From Alicycliphilus denitrificans K601 (GTDB lineage: Bacteria > Pseudomonadota > Gammaproteobacteria > Burkholderiales > Burkholderiaceae_C), in assembly GCF_000204645.1 (NCBI RefSeq), contig NC_015422.1, positions 1,426,001-1,490,000 of the forward strand: a stretch of DNA of 64,000 bases, read 5' to 3'. Numbering within the stretch: the first letter of the stretch is position 1; every line of letters begins with the position of its first letter. Below, in pieces: positions 1 through 7,899 of this stretch. The position numbers and the translations under genes are program-made. Under the pieces are notes generated by a model. That model did no database searches and was not told the DNA's origin. It saw only the letters and a program-made list of their open reading frames with translations.

Positions 1-194
1 TCGGCCTGATCGGCAGCCGCACCAAGTGGGCCACCTTCCGCCACCGCCTGGCGGCGCGCGGCTTCTCGAACGAGGAGCTCGCGCATATCACCTGCCCGAT
101 CGGCGTGCCCGGCATCACGGGCAAGGAGCCCGAGGTGATCGCCGTGGCGGTGGCGGCGCAGCTGTTGCAGTTGCTGCCCAGGGATTTGGCATAA
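1..194 (+). CDS. xdhC: XdhC-family xanthine dehydrogenase accessory protein, C-terminal part
   Basis: The window opens inside this gene; only the last 63 or so residues are present, ending in TAA at 192-194. The readable peptide contains GLIGSRTKWATFRHRL, then CPIGVPGITGKEPEVIAV, which is the conserved C-terminal block of XdhC/CoxI proteins. These proteins insert the sulfurated molybdenum cofactor into xanthine dehydrogenase. The neighbour downstream is a urate hydroxylase, so the two sit in a purine (xanthine to urate to 5-hydroxyisourate) breakdown locus. The 5' part lies outside the window. Confidence 0.88.
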   Translation, partial: GLIGSRTKWATFRHRLAARGFSNEELAHITCPIGVPGITGKEPEVIAVAVAAQLLQLLPRDLA

Positions 195-237
195 AACGGG
201 CTGCAAGGCTTGTGCGGCAAGCGCCTGCAGCTATTCT
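195..237. repeat. dispersed short palindrome (REP-like), copy 1
   Basis: Directly after the xdhC stop. Left arm GGGCTGCAAGGCTTG and right arm CAAGCGCCTGCAGCTAT form an imperfect hairpin of the family found throughout this window. It probably also acts as transcript end for xdhC. The rest of the gap up to 475 holds no ORF I would defend; it should contain the puuD promoter, but no convincing -35/-10 pair was seen. Confidence 0.6.
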
Positions 238-475
238 TCCGGTAGTTTTCTGGTGGATGCAGGCGCCGTGGATAGGTGGCGGCACAGGGATATCCCGTAG
301 CGTTTCCCGTGGCGGAGGCTACAAAAATTGCATACACTTAATGTCTACAGATTGGTCGCAGCGGTGCCCCGGTAGCTCTTTGCCAAGGTGCGCGGCCTGT
401 TGTTTCCTGCTCAGAGCGCCCGCAGTGGTGAGCAGCTTGGCTGTGGCACTTGCGTGCCACCGAGGTTGAAGCACT

Positions 476-1693
476 ATGGAAAGCTACCTTCTGGACTGGT
501 CCAATCTGCTCTTGCGCTGGCTGCACGTCATCACCGCCATCGCCTGGGTGGGCTCGTCGTTCTATTTCGTGTTCCTGGACAGCAGTCTCACGCCCCCGAA
601 CGACGAGCGCATGAAGCGCGACGGCGTGACCGGCGAGCTGTGGGCCGTGCACGGCGGCGGGTTCTATCACCCGGTCAAATACAACGTCTCGCCGCCCAAG
701 CTGCCGGACCACCTGCACTGGTTCTACTGGGAGAGCTACACCACCTGGCTCAGCGGGTTCGCGCTGCTCACCGTGTCGTACCTGTGGAACGCCGGCATCT
801 ACCTGGTGAGCCCGTCCAACCCGCTCATGCCGCCCTCCATGGCCATCGTGGCGGCGTTGGCCTTCCTGGTGGTGTTCTGGCTGCTCTACGACGGCATCTG
901 CCGCGTCTTCGGCCAGAAGGACAAGGGCGACGCCATCGTGGGCGCGCTGGTTCTGGTGCTGGTGTGCATCGCGGCCTGGCTCGCCTGCCACATCTTCCCC
1001 GGCCAGGCGGCCTTCCTGCTCATGGGCGCCATGCTGGCCACGTCCATGAGCGCCAACGTGTTCTTCTGGATCATTCCCGGCCAGCGCAAGGTGGTCGCGG
1101 CGCTCAAGGCCGGCCAGCCGGTGGACCCCATCCACGGCAAGCGCGGCAAGCAGCGCAGCGTGCACAACACCTACTTCACGCTGCCCGTGCTGTTCGCCAT
1201 GCTGTCCAACCACTACGGCTGGCTCTACAACCACCCGCGCAACTGGCTGGTGCTTATCCTGATGATGTTCGCCGGCGCCGCCATCCGCCAGTTCTTCGTG
1301 ATGCGCCATGGCTTCAAGCTGGGCCGCAACGCCCATCCCTGGCCCTATGCGGCCGTGGGCGTTGTGGTCCTGCTGGGCGTGCTGGGCTGGCTCAGGCCCG
1401 CACCGCAGGCCGCGGTCGCGGCGCAGGCCGGCGCAGCGCCGGCCGCCGCTGGCTACGAGCAACTGCACGCCGTCATGCAGAAGCACTGCGTGGTCTGCCA
1501 CAGCGCCAGCACGGTTGCGCAGAAGAACGTGAAGTTCGACACCCCCGAGGAGGTCAAGGGCCACGCGCAGCAGATCTACCAGCAGGTCGTGCAGCTGCGC
1601 AAGATGCCCTTCGGCAACCCCGGCGCGCTGACCGACGAGGAGCGCAACACCTTCAAGCGCTGGTACGAAGGCGGCGCGCCGGTCGCGCCCTGA
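476..1693 (+). CDS. puuD: membrane-bound urate hydroxylase PuuD with cytochrome c domain
   Basis: 405 residues. The protein begins with the membrane domain typical of PuuD (MESYLLDWSNLLLRWLHVI, then IAWVGSSFYF) and has about eight or nine hydrophobic segments up to roughly residue 310. A C-terminal class I cytochrome c domain follows, with the haem motif CVVCH near residue 338 and a distal KMP methionine near residue 378. The family oxidises urate to 5-hydroxyisourate in the inner membrane and passes electrons to the respiratory chain instead of oxygen. The xdhC end just upstream fits a purine catabolism operon. Length and domain order are those of the family. Confidence 0.9.
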   Translation: MESYLLDWSNLLLRWLHVITAIAWVGSSFYFVFLDSSLTPPNDERMKRDGVTGELWAVHGGGFYHPVKYNVSPPKLPDHLHWFYWESYTTWLSGFALLTVSYLWNAGIYLVSPSNPLMPPSMAIVAALAFLVVFWLLYDGICRVFGQKDKGDAIVGALVLVLVCIAAWLACHIFPGQAAFLLMGAMLATSMSANVFFWIIPGQRKVVAALKAGQPVDPIHGKRGKQRSVHNTYFTLPVLFAMLSNHYGWLYNHPRNWLVLILMMFAGAAIRQFFVMRHGFKLGRNAHPWPYAAVGVVVLLGVLGWLRPAPQAAVAAQAGAAPAAAGYEQLHAVMQKHCVVCHSASTVAQKNVKFDTPEEVKGHAQQIYQQVVQLRKMPFGNPGALTDEERNTFKRWYEGGAPVAP

Positions 1694-1710
1694 TTGGGGT
1701 TTATGAATGA

Positions 1711-1757
1711 AAAAGGGCTGCAGCGCTTGCCAGTCAAGCACCTGCAGCTCTTTTTTT
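1711..1757 (+). terminator. REP-like palindrome acting as intrinsic terminator after puuD (copy 2)
   Basis: Arms GCTGCAGCGCTTG (1717-1729) and CAAGCACCTGCAGC (1735-1748) with a 5-base loop, followed by a run of T at 1751-1757. It is a member of the dispersed palindrome family and has the shape of a Rho-independent terminator for the puuD transcript. Confidence 0.65.
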
Positions 1758-1810
1758 GTGAGTGGACAGCATGGAGACCGTGGCAGAATGCGCGCCAGGA
1801 GTCTTTACCC

Positions 1811-2377
1811 ATGAGCATCAAGAGCGACAAATGGATCCGCCGCATGGCCGAGCAGCACGGCATGATCGAGCCCTTCGAGCCCGGCCAGGTGCGCGAGAGC
1901 GAGGGCCGCAAGATCATCAGCTACGGCACCAGCAGCTACGGCTACGACATCCGCTGCGCGCGCGAATTCAAGGTCTTCACCAACATCCACAGCACCGTGG
2001 TGGACCCGAAGAACTTCGACGAGAAGAGCTTCGTCGATTTCGAGGGCGACTACTGCATCATCCCGCCCAACAGCTTCGCGCTGGCGCGCACGGTGGAATA
2101 CTTCCGCATCCCGCGCGACGTGCTCACCGTGTGCCTGGGCAAGAGCACCTACGCGCGCTGCGGCATCATCGTCAACGTCACGCCCTTCGAGCCCGAGTGG
2201 GAGGGCTACGTGACGCTGGAGTTCAGCAACACCACGCCGCTGCCCGCCAAGATCTACGCGGGCGAGGGCTGCGCGCAGGTGCTGTTCTTCCAGGGCGACG
2301 AGGAATGCGCCGTGAGCTACAAGGACCGCAACGGCAAGTACCAGGGCCAGCACGGCGTGACGCTGCCCAAGGCCTGA
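1811..2377 (+). CDS. dcd: dCTP deaminase
   Basis: 188 residues starting at ATG 1811 ([22 protein letters not shown]). The conserved Dcd blocks are present: [13 protein letters not shown], then [11 protein letters not shown], then [16 protein letters not shown] with the catalytic glutamate, and the C-terminal [11 protein letters not shown]. It deaminates dCTP to dUTP, feeding dTMP synthesis in the cytoplasm. Length matches the roughly 190-residue family. The open frame extends upstream through the palindrome at 1711-1757, but homology and context support the ATG at 1811. Confidence 0.95.
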   Translation: MSIKSDKWIRRMAEQHGMIEPFEPGQVRESEGRKIISYGTSSYGYDIRCAREFKVFTNIHSTVVDPKNFDEKSFVDFEGDYCIIPPNSFALARTVEYFRIPRDVLTVCLGKSTYARCGIIVNVTPFEPEWEGYVTLEFSNTTPLPAKIYAGEGCAQVLFFQGDEECAVSYKDRNGKYQGQHGVTLPKA

Positions 2378-2441
2378 GAGCACGTTCTGAATGCAGGCGT
2401 AATATCTGCCGCTGGCGCGTGGTGCGCATGGGAGACGGTCC

Positions 2442-3305
2442 ATGAAATGGGAAGGCAACCGCGAATCGGACAACGTGGAGGACCGCCGCAGCGGTGGCGG
2501 CGGCGGCTTCGTGGGCGGGCGCTCCATCGGCATCGGCACGGTGGTGCTGGCGCTGATCGGCTGGGGCGTGTTCGGCATCAACCCGCTCACCACCATCGGC
2601 GTGCTGTCGGGCGGCGGCGCGCCCCAGGAGCAGCAGGCGCCGGCGCAGCGGCCGCCGGCCAATGACCGCCAGGCAGCCTTCGTCTCCACCGTGCTGGCCT
2701 CGACCGAAGACGTGTGGGCGCAGATCTTCCGCCAGGGCGGGGCGCAGTACCGCGACCCCAAGCTGGTGCTCTACCGCGGCGCGACGCCCACGGCCTGCGG
2801 CACGGGGCAGAGCGCCATGGGGCCGTTCTACTGCCCCGGCGACCAGAAGGTGTACCTGGACATGGACTTCTTCGACACCATGAGCCGCCAGCTCGGCGCG
2901 CCGGGCGAGTTCGCGCGCGCCTACGTGATCGCCCACGAGGTGGGCCACCACGTGCAGACCCTGCTGGGCGCCACGGCCAAGGTGGACGGCATGCGCGGAC
3001 GCGTGAGCCAGCGCGAGCAGAACGCGCTGTCGGTGCGGCTGGAGCTGCAGGCCGACTGCTATGCTGGCATCTGGGCCCACCACTCGCAGCAGGCCAAGAA
3101 CTGGATGGACCAGGGCGACATCGAATCGGCCGTGAACGCCGCCGAGCAGATCGGCGACGACACGCTGCAGCGCCAGCAGACGGGCACCGTGCGGCCCGAC
3201 GCCTTCACCCATGGCTCCAGCGCGCAGCGCGTGCGCTGGTTCACGCAGGGCCTGAAGACCGGCAGCGTGCAGGCCTGCGACACGTTCCGGGCGCAGTCAC
3301 TGTAG
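2442..3305 (+). CDS. ypfJ: neutral zinc metallopeptidase, YpfJ family
   Basis: 287 residues; ATG preceded by GGGAGA. The N-terminus is charged and glycine-rich (DRRSGGGGGFVGG), followed by one membrane anchor (IGIGTVVLALIGWGVFGI), a proline/glutamine linker and the peptidase domain. The zinc motif HEVGHH lies near residue 165, and the downstream ELQADCYAGIWAHH supplies the third ligand region. This is the PF04228 architecture of Escherichia coli YpfJ. Substrate unknown. The ORF is monocistronic in appearance, between dcd and rhlE on the same strand. Confidence 0.9.
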   Translation: MKWEGNRESDNVEDRRSGGGGGFVGGRSIGIGTVVLALIGWGVFGINPLTTIGVLSGGGAPQEQQAPAQRPPANDRQAAFVSTVLASTEDVWAQIFRQGGAQYRDPKLVLYRGATPTACGTGQSAMGPFYCPGDQKVYLDMDFFDTMSRQLGAPGEFARAYVIAHEVGHHVQTLLGATAKVDGMRGRVSQREQNALSVRLELQADCYAGIWAHHSQQAKNWMDQGDIESAVNAAEQIGDDTLQRQQTGTVRPDAFTHGSSAQRVRWFTQGLKTGSVQACDTFRAQSL

Positions 3306-3393
3306 TTTTTGCGGCGCATTCGGGGCATGGGTCGGGGCGCCGCGACTGGGTGCCTGGCCCTTTTGTTTGCTGCGGTGCGACAATAACGGCTTG

Positions 3394-4836
3394 ATGACAC
3401 AACCCTACTCCACCCTTGCGCTGGCCGAACCGCTCAAGCGCGCCGTAGCCGATATGGGCTACGAGAACATGACCCCGATCCAGGCCCAGGCGATCCCCGT
3501 GGTGCTGACGGGCAAGGACGTGATGGGCGCCGCGCAGACCGGCACCGGCAAGACGGCTGCGTTCTCGCTTCCGCTGCTGCAACGCCTGCTCAAGCACGAG
3601 AACAGCTCCGCCTCGCCCGCGCGCCACCCCGTGCGCGCCCTGGTGCTGCTGCCCACGCGCGAGCTGGCGGACCAGGTGGCGCAGCAGATCGCCATGTACG
3701 CCAAGTACACCAAGCTGCGCAGCACCGTGGTGTTCGGCGGCATGGACATGAAGCCGCAGACCGCCGAGCTCAAGAAGGGCGTCGAGGTGCTGGTGGCCAC
3801 GCCGGGGCGGCTGCTCGACCACATCGAGGCCAAGAACGCGGTGCTCAACCAGGTCGAGTACGTGGTGCTCGACGAGGCCGACCGCATGCTGGACATCGGC
3901 TTCCTGCCCGACCTGCAGCGCATCCTTTCGTACCTGCCCAAGCAGCGCACCACGCTGCTGTTTTCGGCCACGTTCTCGCCCGAGATCAAGCGCCTGGCGG
4001 GCAGCTACCTGCAGGATCCCGTCACCATCGAGGTGGCGCGCCCCAACGAGACGGCCTCCACCGTGGAGCAGCGCTTCTTCAGCGTGCAGGACGACGACAA
4101 GCGCCGCGCCATCCGCCACGTGCTGACCGAGCGCGGGCTCAAGCAGGCCTTCATCTTCGTCAACAGCAAGCTCGGCTGCGCCCGCCTGGCGCGCAGCCTG
4201 GAGCGCGACGGCCTGAAGACCGCGGCGCTGCACGGCGACAAGAGCCAGGACGAGCGCCTCAAGGCCCTGGAGGCCTTCAAGAGCGGCGACGTGGACCTGC
4301 TGGTGTGCACCGACGTGGCGGCGCGGGGCCTGGACATCAAGGACGTGCCGGCCGTGTTCAACCACGACGTGCCGTTCAACGCCGAGGACTACGTGCACCG
4401 CATCGGCCGCACGGGGCGCGCGGGCGCATCGGGCCTGGCCGTCACGCTGGTCGGCAGCGGCGATGCGCGCCTGGTGGCCGACATCGAGAAGCTCATCAAG
4501 AAGAAGGTCGAGCTCGAACCGCTGGAACTGCAGGAAGAGCGCCCGCGCGGGCGCTTCAACGATGGCCGGCGCGCCTGGCGCGAGGAGGGCGGCGACGCCC
4601 CCCGCAGCGGCGGCCGCGAGCGCGGCGGCTACCGCGGCGCACCGGCCGTGGTGCGCGACGCCTTCTTCGACAAGCCCTACGAGCCCAGCGCCACCGGCAG
4701 CGGTGCGGCGAGCTGGGAGGTGGCCCCCAAGGCGGCCGTGGCGCGCGGCAGCATCTCCGCCAACATCAAGCACAAGCGCAAGCTGCCGGCCCTGTTCAAG
4801 GCGCCCCAGCCCGAGGCCGAGCCTTCGGCCCAGTGA
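3394..4836 (+). CDS. rhlE: ATP-dependent RNA helicase RhlE
   Basis: 480 residues. All DEAD-box motifs are visible: Q motif TPIQAQAIP, Walker A AQTGTGKT (residues 47-54), PTRELA, TPGRLLD, DEAD (about residue 160), SAT, CTDVAARGLD and HRIGRTGRAG (about residue 335). The C-terminal ~100 residues are basic and glycine/arginine-rich (SGGRERGGYRG), ending with the IKHKRKLPALF block usual for betaproteobacterial RhlE. It unwinds RNA during ribosome assembly and RNA turnover. ATG 3394 was chosen because the conserved N-terminus starts there; the frame is open slightly further upstream. Confidence 0.95.
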   Translation: MTQPYSTLALAEPLKRAVADMGYENMTPIQAQAIPVVLTGKDVMGAAQTGTGKTAAFSLPLLQRLLKHENSSASPARHPVRALVLLPTRELADQVAQQIAMYAKYTKLRSTVVFGGMDMKPQTAELKKGVEVLVATPGRLLDHIEAKNAVLNQVEYVVLDEADRMLDIGFLPDLQRILSYLPKQRTTLLFSATFSPEIKRLAGSYLQDPVTIEVARPNETASTVEQRFFSVQDDDKRRAIRHVLTERGLKQAFIFVNSKLGCARLARSLERDGLKTAALHGDKSQDERLKALEAFKSGDVDLLVCTDVAARGLDIKDVPAVFNHDVPFNAEDYVHRIGRTGRAGASGLAVTLVGSGDARLVADIEKLIKKKVELEPLELQEERPRGRFNDGRRAWREEGGDAPRSGGRERGGYRGAPAVVRDAFFDKPYEPSATGSGAASWEVAPKAAVARGSISANIKHKRKLPALFKAPQPEAEPSAQ

Positions 4837-4875
4837 TCGCGCCGGGAGTCGCGCCGGGCTCCCGTTGAAATTTCA

Positions 4876-4926
4876 TGCAAAAAAGGCTTCTAGCGCTTGT
4901 GCAGAAAGCGCTGGAAGCTATGATTT
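4876..4926. repeat. dispersed short palindrome (REP-like), copy 3
   Basis: 51 bp between the convergent ends of rhlE and the second nosL. Arms GGCTTCTAGCGCTT (4885-4898) and AAAGCGCTGGAAGCT (4905-4919), flanked by an A-run on the left and GATTTCGATAG on the right. It is the cleanest copy of the family in this window and probably terminates transcription from both sides. Confidence 0.75.
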
Positions 4927-4936
4927 CGATAGTCCG

Positions 4937-5599
4937 TCAGTGCTGGTGGACGTGGCCGCCTCTGCCGGCCAGTTCCGCGATCAGCGCCGCGTCGATCGCG
5001 CCGAAGGCCAGCTCCGTGCCGCCGCGCTGCGCGGCGAAGGCCTGGGCGGCCTCGCGCGTGGCGAAGGCGGGCAGGTTGCCCGCGCGCATCGGCCCCCTGG
5101 CCGACGATCCGTGCACGTAGTAGGCGCCCAGGGCGTCGATCCAGCGCGCGCCGCCGTCCCCCGCGGGCGCGGAGGCATCGGTGACGTAGTGGGCCACGAT
5201 GCTCTCGGCGCTGCGGCCGGGGCTGTAGCGCGCCACGTCCTGCAGGTACATGAACAGCGACAGCGGCGAGTCGAAGAACTGCGCGTCGCCGTTGTCGAAG
5301 ATGACCTGCGCTGCCCATTCGCGCGAGCGCGCCGGGAACATGCCGCAGACGGGGCAGCGGGCGTCCGCCGGTATGGCGCGCGCCGCCGTGGGCGGCAGGC
5401 CCGAGGCGGGGTCGTAGTGCGTGGGCGGGGCGACGATGCACACGTCCGGTGCCGGTGCCGGTGCCGCCTGGGGCGCGAGTGCCTTGCGCACCGCGGGTAC
5501 GCTCCACGGCGCGCTGGCCGCCAGGGCCGCGAGCGCGCTCATGGCCAGCATGCGCCTGCGGCGCTGCTGTAGTGGCGGGAGTAGGGGCGCGGCGGGCAT
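4937..5599 (-). CDS. second NosL-family protein, putative copper chaperone
   Basis: 220 residues. An N-terminal RRRR stretch and hydrophobic segment look like an export signal, but there is no lipobox. The core carries the NosL-type copper motif CPVCGMF, followed by FFDSPLSLFMYL and ARWIDALGAYYVHGS, and ends with a His-rich tail (GGHVHQH). NosL proteins deliver Cu(I) to apo-nitrous oxide reductase in the periplasm. It starts 3 bp after the stop of the upstream lipoprotein nosL, so it is the last gene of the nos operon. Having two different NosL-like genes in tandem is unusual; this one may serve another step of CuA/CuZ assembly. Confidence 0.82.
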   Translation of the reverse strand: MPAAPLLPPLQQRRRRMLAMSALAALAASAPWSVPAVRKALAPQAAPAPAPDVCIVAPPTHYDPASGLPPTAARAIPADARCPVCGMFPARSREWAAQVIFDNGDAQFFDSPLSLFMYLQDVARYSPGRSAESIVAHYVTDASAPAGDGGARWIDALGAYYVHGSSARGPMRAGNLPAFATREAAQAFAAQRGGTELAFGAIDAALIAELAGRGGHVHQH

Positions 5600-5602
5600 G
5601 GC

Positions 5603-6139
5603 TTACATGCGCGTGTCGTGCAGCGCGCCGCCGCTCAGGTCCACCATGTCCAGCTTGATGTCGGCGAAGCGCAGCACCTTGCCGCCGTACTCGCCGGCGA
5701 ACCTGGTGGCGTCGGCCTCCTGGGCGAAGCTGGCGATGGTCGGGCCCATGGAGCCGTGGCGCTTGCTGCCCAGCACGTAGACGGCCGCCTTGGCGTCTAT
5801 CCAATGGCCCTTGGGCTCGTCCCAGCTGGCCTGGCCCATGTCCTGCACGTAGACGGCGCGCACGGGCCGCACCTGCTCGCCCGCGAGCAGGGTGTTGAAC
5901 AGCTCCACCGTGTCGCAGAAGAAGGCGGGCTTGTCCTGGCCGGCGTAGTGGATCTGCGCCTTGGGGCCGGGGTAGTCGGAGAGCAGCATGCCGTCGAGCT
6001 CGCAGGAGGTGGAGCGGTCGATCTCCACGGGAGCGAGCGATTGCGCCTCACCGGGCTTGTCGCCGCAGGCGGCCAGCAGGACGGTGAAGGCGGCCAGGCC
6101 CAGCGCGCGGCGGCGGGTGAGGCAGGAACAGGTCGTCAT
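5603..6139 (-). CDS. nosL: NosL copper chaperone lipoprotein
   Basis: 178 residues from ATG at 6139, which overlaps the nosY stop as ATGA, so the two are translationally coupled. The signal peptide ends in the lipobox LLAACG. The mature part has the metal site SCELDGMLL, then YPGPKAQIHY, FFCDTVELF and KGHWIDAKAAVYVLGS, all typical of NosL. The protein is an outer-membrane- or periplasm-facing lipoprotein that binds Cu(I) for nitrous oxide reductase maturation. Here the copper motif is CxLDGM, differing from the CxxCGM motif of the next gene. An in-frame ATG 15 bp upstream would overlap nosY further and is less likely. Confidence 0.9.
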   Translation of the reverse strand: MTTCSCLTRRRALGLAAFTVLLAACGDKPGEAQSLAPVEIDRSTSCELDGMLLSDYPGPKAQIHYAGQDKPAFFCDTVELFNTLLAGEQVRPVRAVYVQDMGQASWDEPKGHWIDAKAAVYVLGSKRHGSMGPTIASFAQEADATRFAGEYGGKVLRFADIKLDMVDLSGGALHDTRM

Positions 6140-6960
6140 GGCTTGAATCTCCATTGGGCAAGAGCGAGCGGCAGCACGATCCAGGCGGCCATCACGCCGC
6201 CCATGATCAAAGGGTTGCCCAGCGATGCGGGCACGACGCTGGCCAGGCCGTAGAGGGTGCGCACGTCCTCGAGCGAGAACACGTTGAGGATGCGGAACAC
6301 GTCCGCGGGGTTGAGCAGCAGCAGCCAGGCGAAGGCGTCGCCCGCGAACTGCCCGCCGGTGGTCACGAGCAGGCCCAGCAGCAGCAGGTCGAACACCAGC
6401 ACGAAGAAGAACCAGGTAGCGATGGCCAGGCCCGAGGCGCGGGTGCGCTCGCGCGCCAGCACCGAGATGAGCACCGCCAGGCTCAGGAACGCCAGGCCCA
6501 GCAGCACCGAGCTGAGCATGAAGCCGCCGTAGTGGAACAGCGCGTTGGCGCTCATGTGGCGCCACAGCAGCACGGCCACCAGGCCGAAGCCGGCCACGGT
6601 GGAGAGGGCGAGTGCGGCGGCCAGCCCCAGGTATTTGCCCAGCAGCAGCTCCAGCCGCGTGATCGGCAGGGCCAGCAGCAGGTCGAGCGAGCCGCGCTCG
6701 CGCTCGCCGACGATGGCGTCGAAGCCCAGTAGCAGGGCGATCAGCGGGATCAGGTAGATGACCAGGCTGACCAGGCTGGCGATGGTGAACTCGATGGAGC
6801 GAAAGCCCACCTGGCCCTGCTGCGCGCCGCCGAAGTAGGCGATGACGAGCGAGAACACGGTGAAGACGAGCGCGACGGCCAGCACCCAGCGGTTGCGCAT
6901 GCGGTCGCGGAATTCCTTCGCGGCGACGGTGAGGATGGGGGTCAATTCCATGGCGGCCAT
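6136..6960 (-). CDS. nosY: NosY, ABC transporter permease for nitrous oxide reductase maturation
   Basis: 274 residues with about six membrane segments (for example WVLAVALVFTVFSLVIAYFG and LVSLVIYLIPLIALLLGF). It contains the ABC-2 permease signature GERERGSLDLLLALPITR between helices. NosY dimerises with two NosF ATPases and docks NosD, forming the NosDFY machine that exchanges sulfur and copper cargo for CuZ assembly. It starts 6 bp after nosF and overlaps nosL by 4 bp. Confidence 0.92.
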   Translation of the reverse strand: MAAMELTPILTVAAKEFRDRMRNRWVLAVALVFTVFSLVIAYFGGAQQGQVGFRSIEFTIASLVSLVIYLIPLIALLLGFDAIVGERERGSLDLLLALPITRLELLLGKYLGLAAALALSTVAGFGLVAVLLWRHMSANALFHYGGFMLSSVLLGLAFLSLAVLISVLARERTRASGLAIATWFFFVLVFDLLLLGLLVTTGGQFAGDAFAWLLLLNPADVFRILNVFSLEDVRTLYGLASVVPASLGNPLIMGGVMAAWIVLPLALAQWRFKP

Positions 6961-6966
6961 CCTTTA

Positions 6967-7899
6967 TCAGGCGGAAAGACCGAAGAACATGTCTTCGAGC
7001 GAGGGCTCCTGCAGGCGCAGGTCGCGCACGCGCGCGCCCAGGGGGGCGAGGGCGGCGAGCACGGCCATCTTGTGCGTGCGCGCGCACTGCAGCTGCAGGC
7101 CCGTGGGCGTCTGCGCGGGCTTGGCGCCCGTGGTCGCGAGCAGGGCGTGCAGGGCCTCGTGGCAGTCTTCGGGGGCCATGTCCACCTCCACGATGAGCGG
7201 CAGGCCCGTGCGCTCGCGCAGCTCCTGCACGCTGCCCACCGCCTGCACCTGGCCCGAGGCCAGGATGGCCAGGCGGTCGACGCGCTCCTGCAGCTCGGCG
7301 AGGATGTGCGAGGTGATGATGACGGTGACGCCGCCGGCCTGCAGGTCGCGCAGCGTGGCGTAGAAGTCGCGGATCGCCTGGGGGTCCAAGCCGTTGGTGG
7401 GCTCGTCGAGGAACAGCACGCGGGGCTTGCCGAGCAGGGCCTGGGCGAACCCCAGGCGCTGGCGCATGCCTTTGGAGTATTCGCGCACCGGGCGCTTGCC
7501 TGCGTGCGCCAGGCCCACCTTCTCCAGCATGGCCGGGCAGTCCTGCAGCGGCGCGCCCTTCAGGCGCGCGAAGAAGTGCAGCGTCTCCAGGCCGTCGAGG
7601 TTGTCGTACAGCACGACGTTTTCCGGCAGGTAGCCGAGCTGCCTGCGCGCGGCGCGGAAGTGCCGCCCGCCCACGGGCGTGCCGGCCACCAGGATGGAGC
7701 CCGCGGTGGGCGCGAGCAGGCCCAGCATCATCTTGAACAGCGTACTCTTGCCCGCGCCGTTGTGGCCGATCAGGCCGAAGAGTTCGCCCGGGGGAATGTC
7801 CAGATCGACGCCGTCGACGGCATGCAGCGCGCCGAAGTGCTTGTGCACGCCGCGCAGGGAGATGGCCATCTGCTCACTGGCCGGGGAAATGCTTGCCAC
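6967..7899 (-). CDS. nosF: NosF, ABC transporter ATP-binding protein
   Basis: 310 residues. Walker A GHNGAGKST, signature-like YSKGMRQRLGFAQALLG, Walker B VLFLDEPTNGLDP and the switch histidine in IITSH are all present; the C-terminal third is the NosF accessory region. It powers the NosDFY complex. The start is taken at GTG 7899, which overlaps the end of nosD by 26 bp and has a GGAG eight bases upstream. An ATG at 7869 (MAISLRGVHKHFG) lies just after the nosD stop but lacks a visible ribosome site. The conserved ABC domain starts at that ATG, so the extra ten residues are uncertain. Confidence 0.92.
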   Translation of the reverse strand: MASISPASEQMAISLRGVHKHFGALHAVDGVDLDIPPGELFGLIGHNGAGKSTLFKMMLGLLAPTAGSILVAGTPVGGRHFRAARRQLGYLPENVVLYDNLDGLETLHFFARLKGAPLQDCPAMLEKVGLAHAGKRPVREYSKGMRQRLGFAQALLGKPRVLFLDEPTNGLDPQAIRDFYATLRDLQAGGVTVIITSHILAELQERVDRLAILASGQVQAVGSVQELRERTGLPLIVEVDMAPEDCHEALHALLATTGAKPAQTPTGLQLQCARTHKMAVLAALAPLGARVRDLRLQEPSLEDMFFGLSA

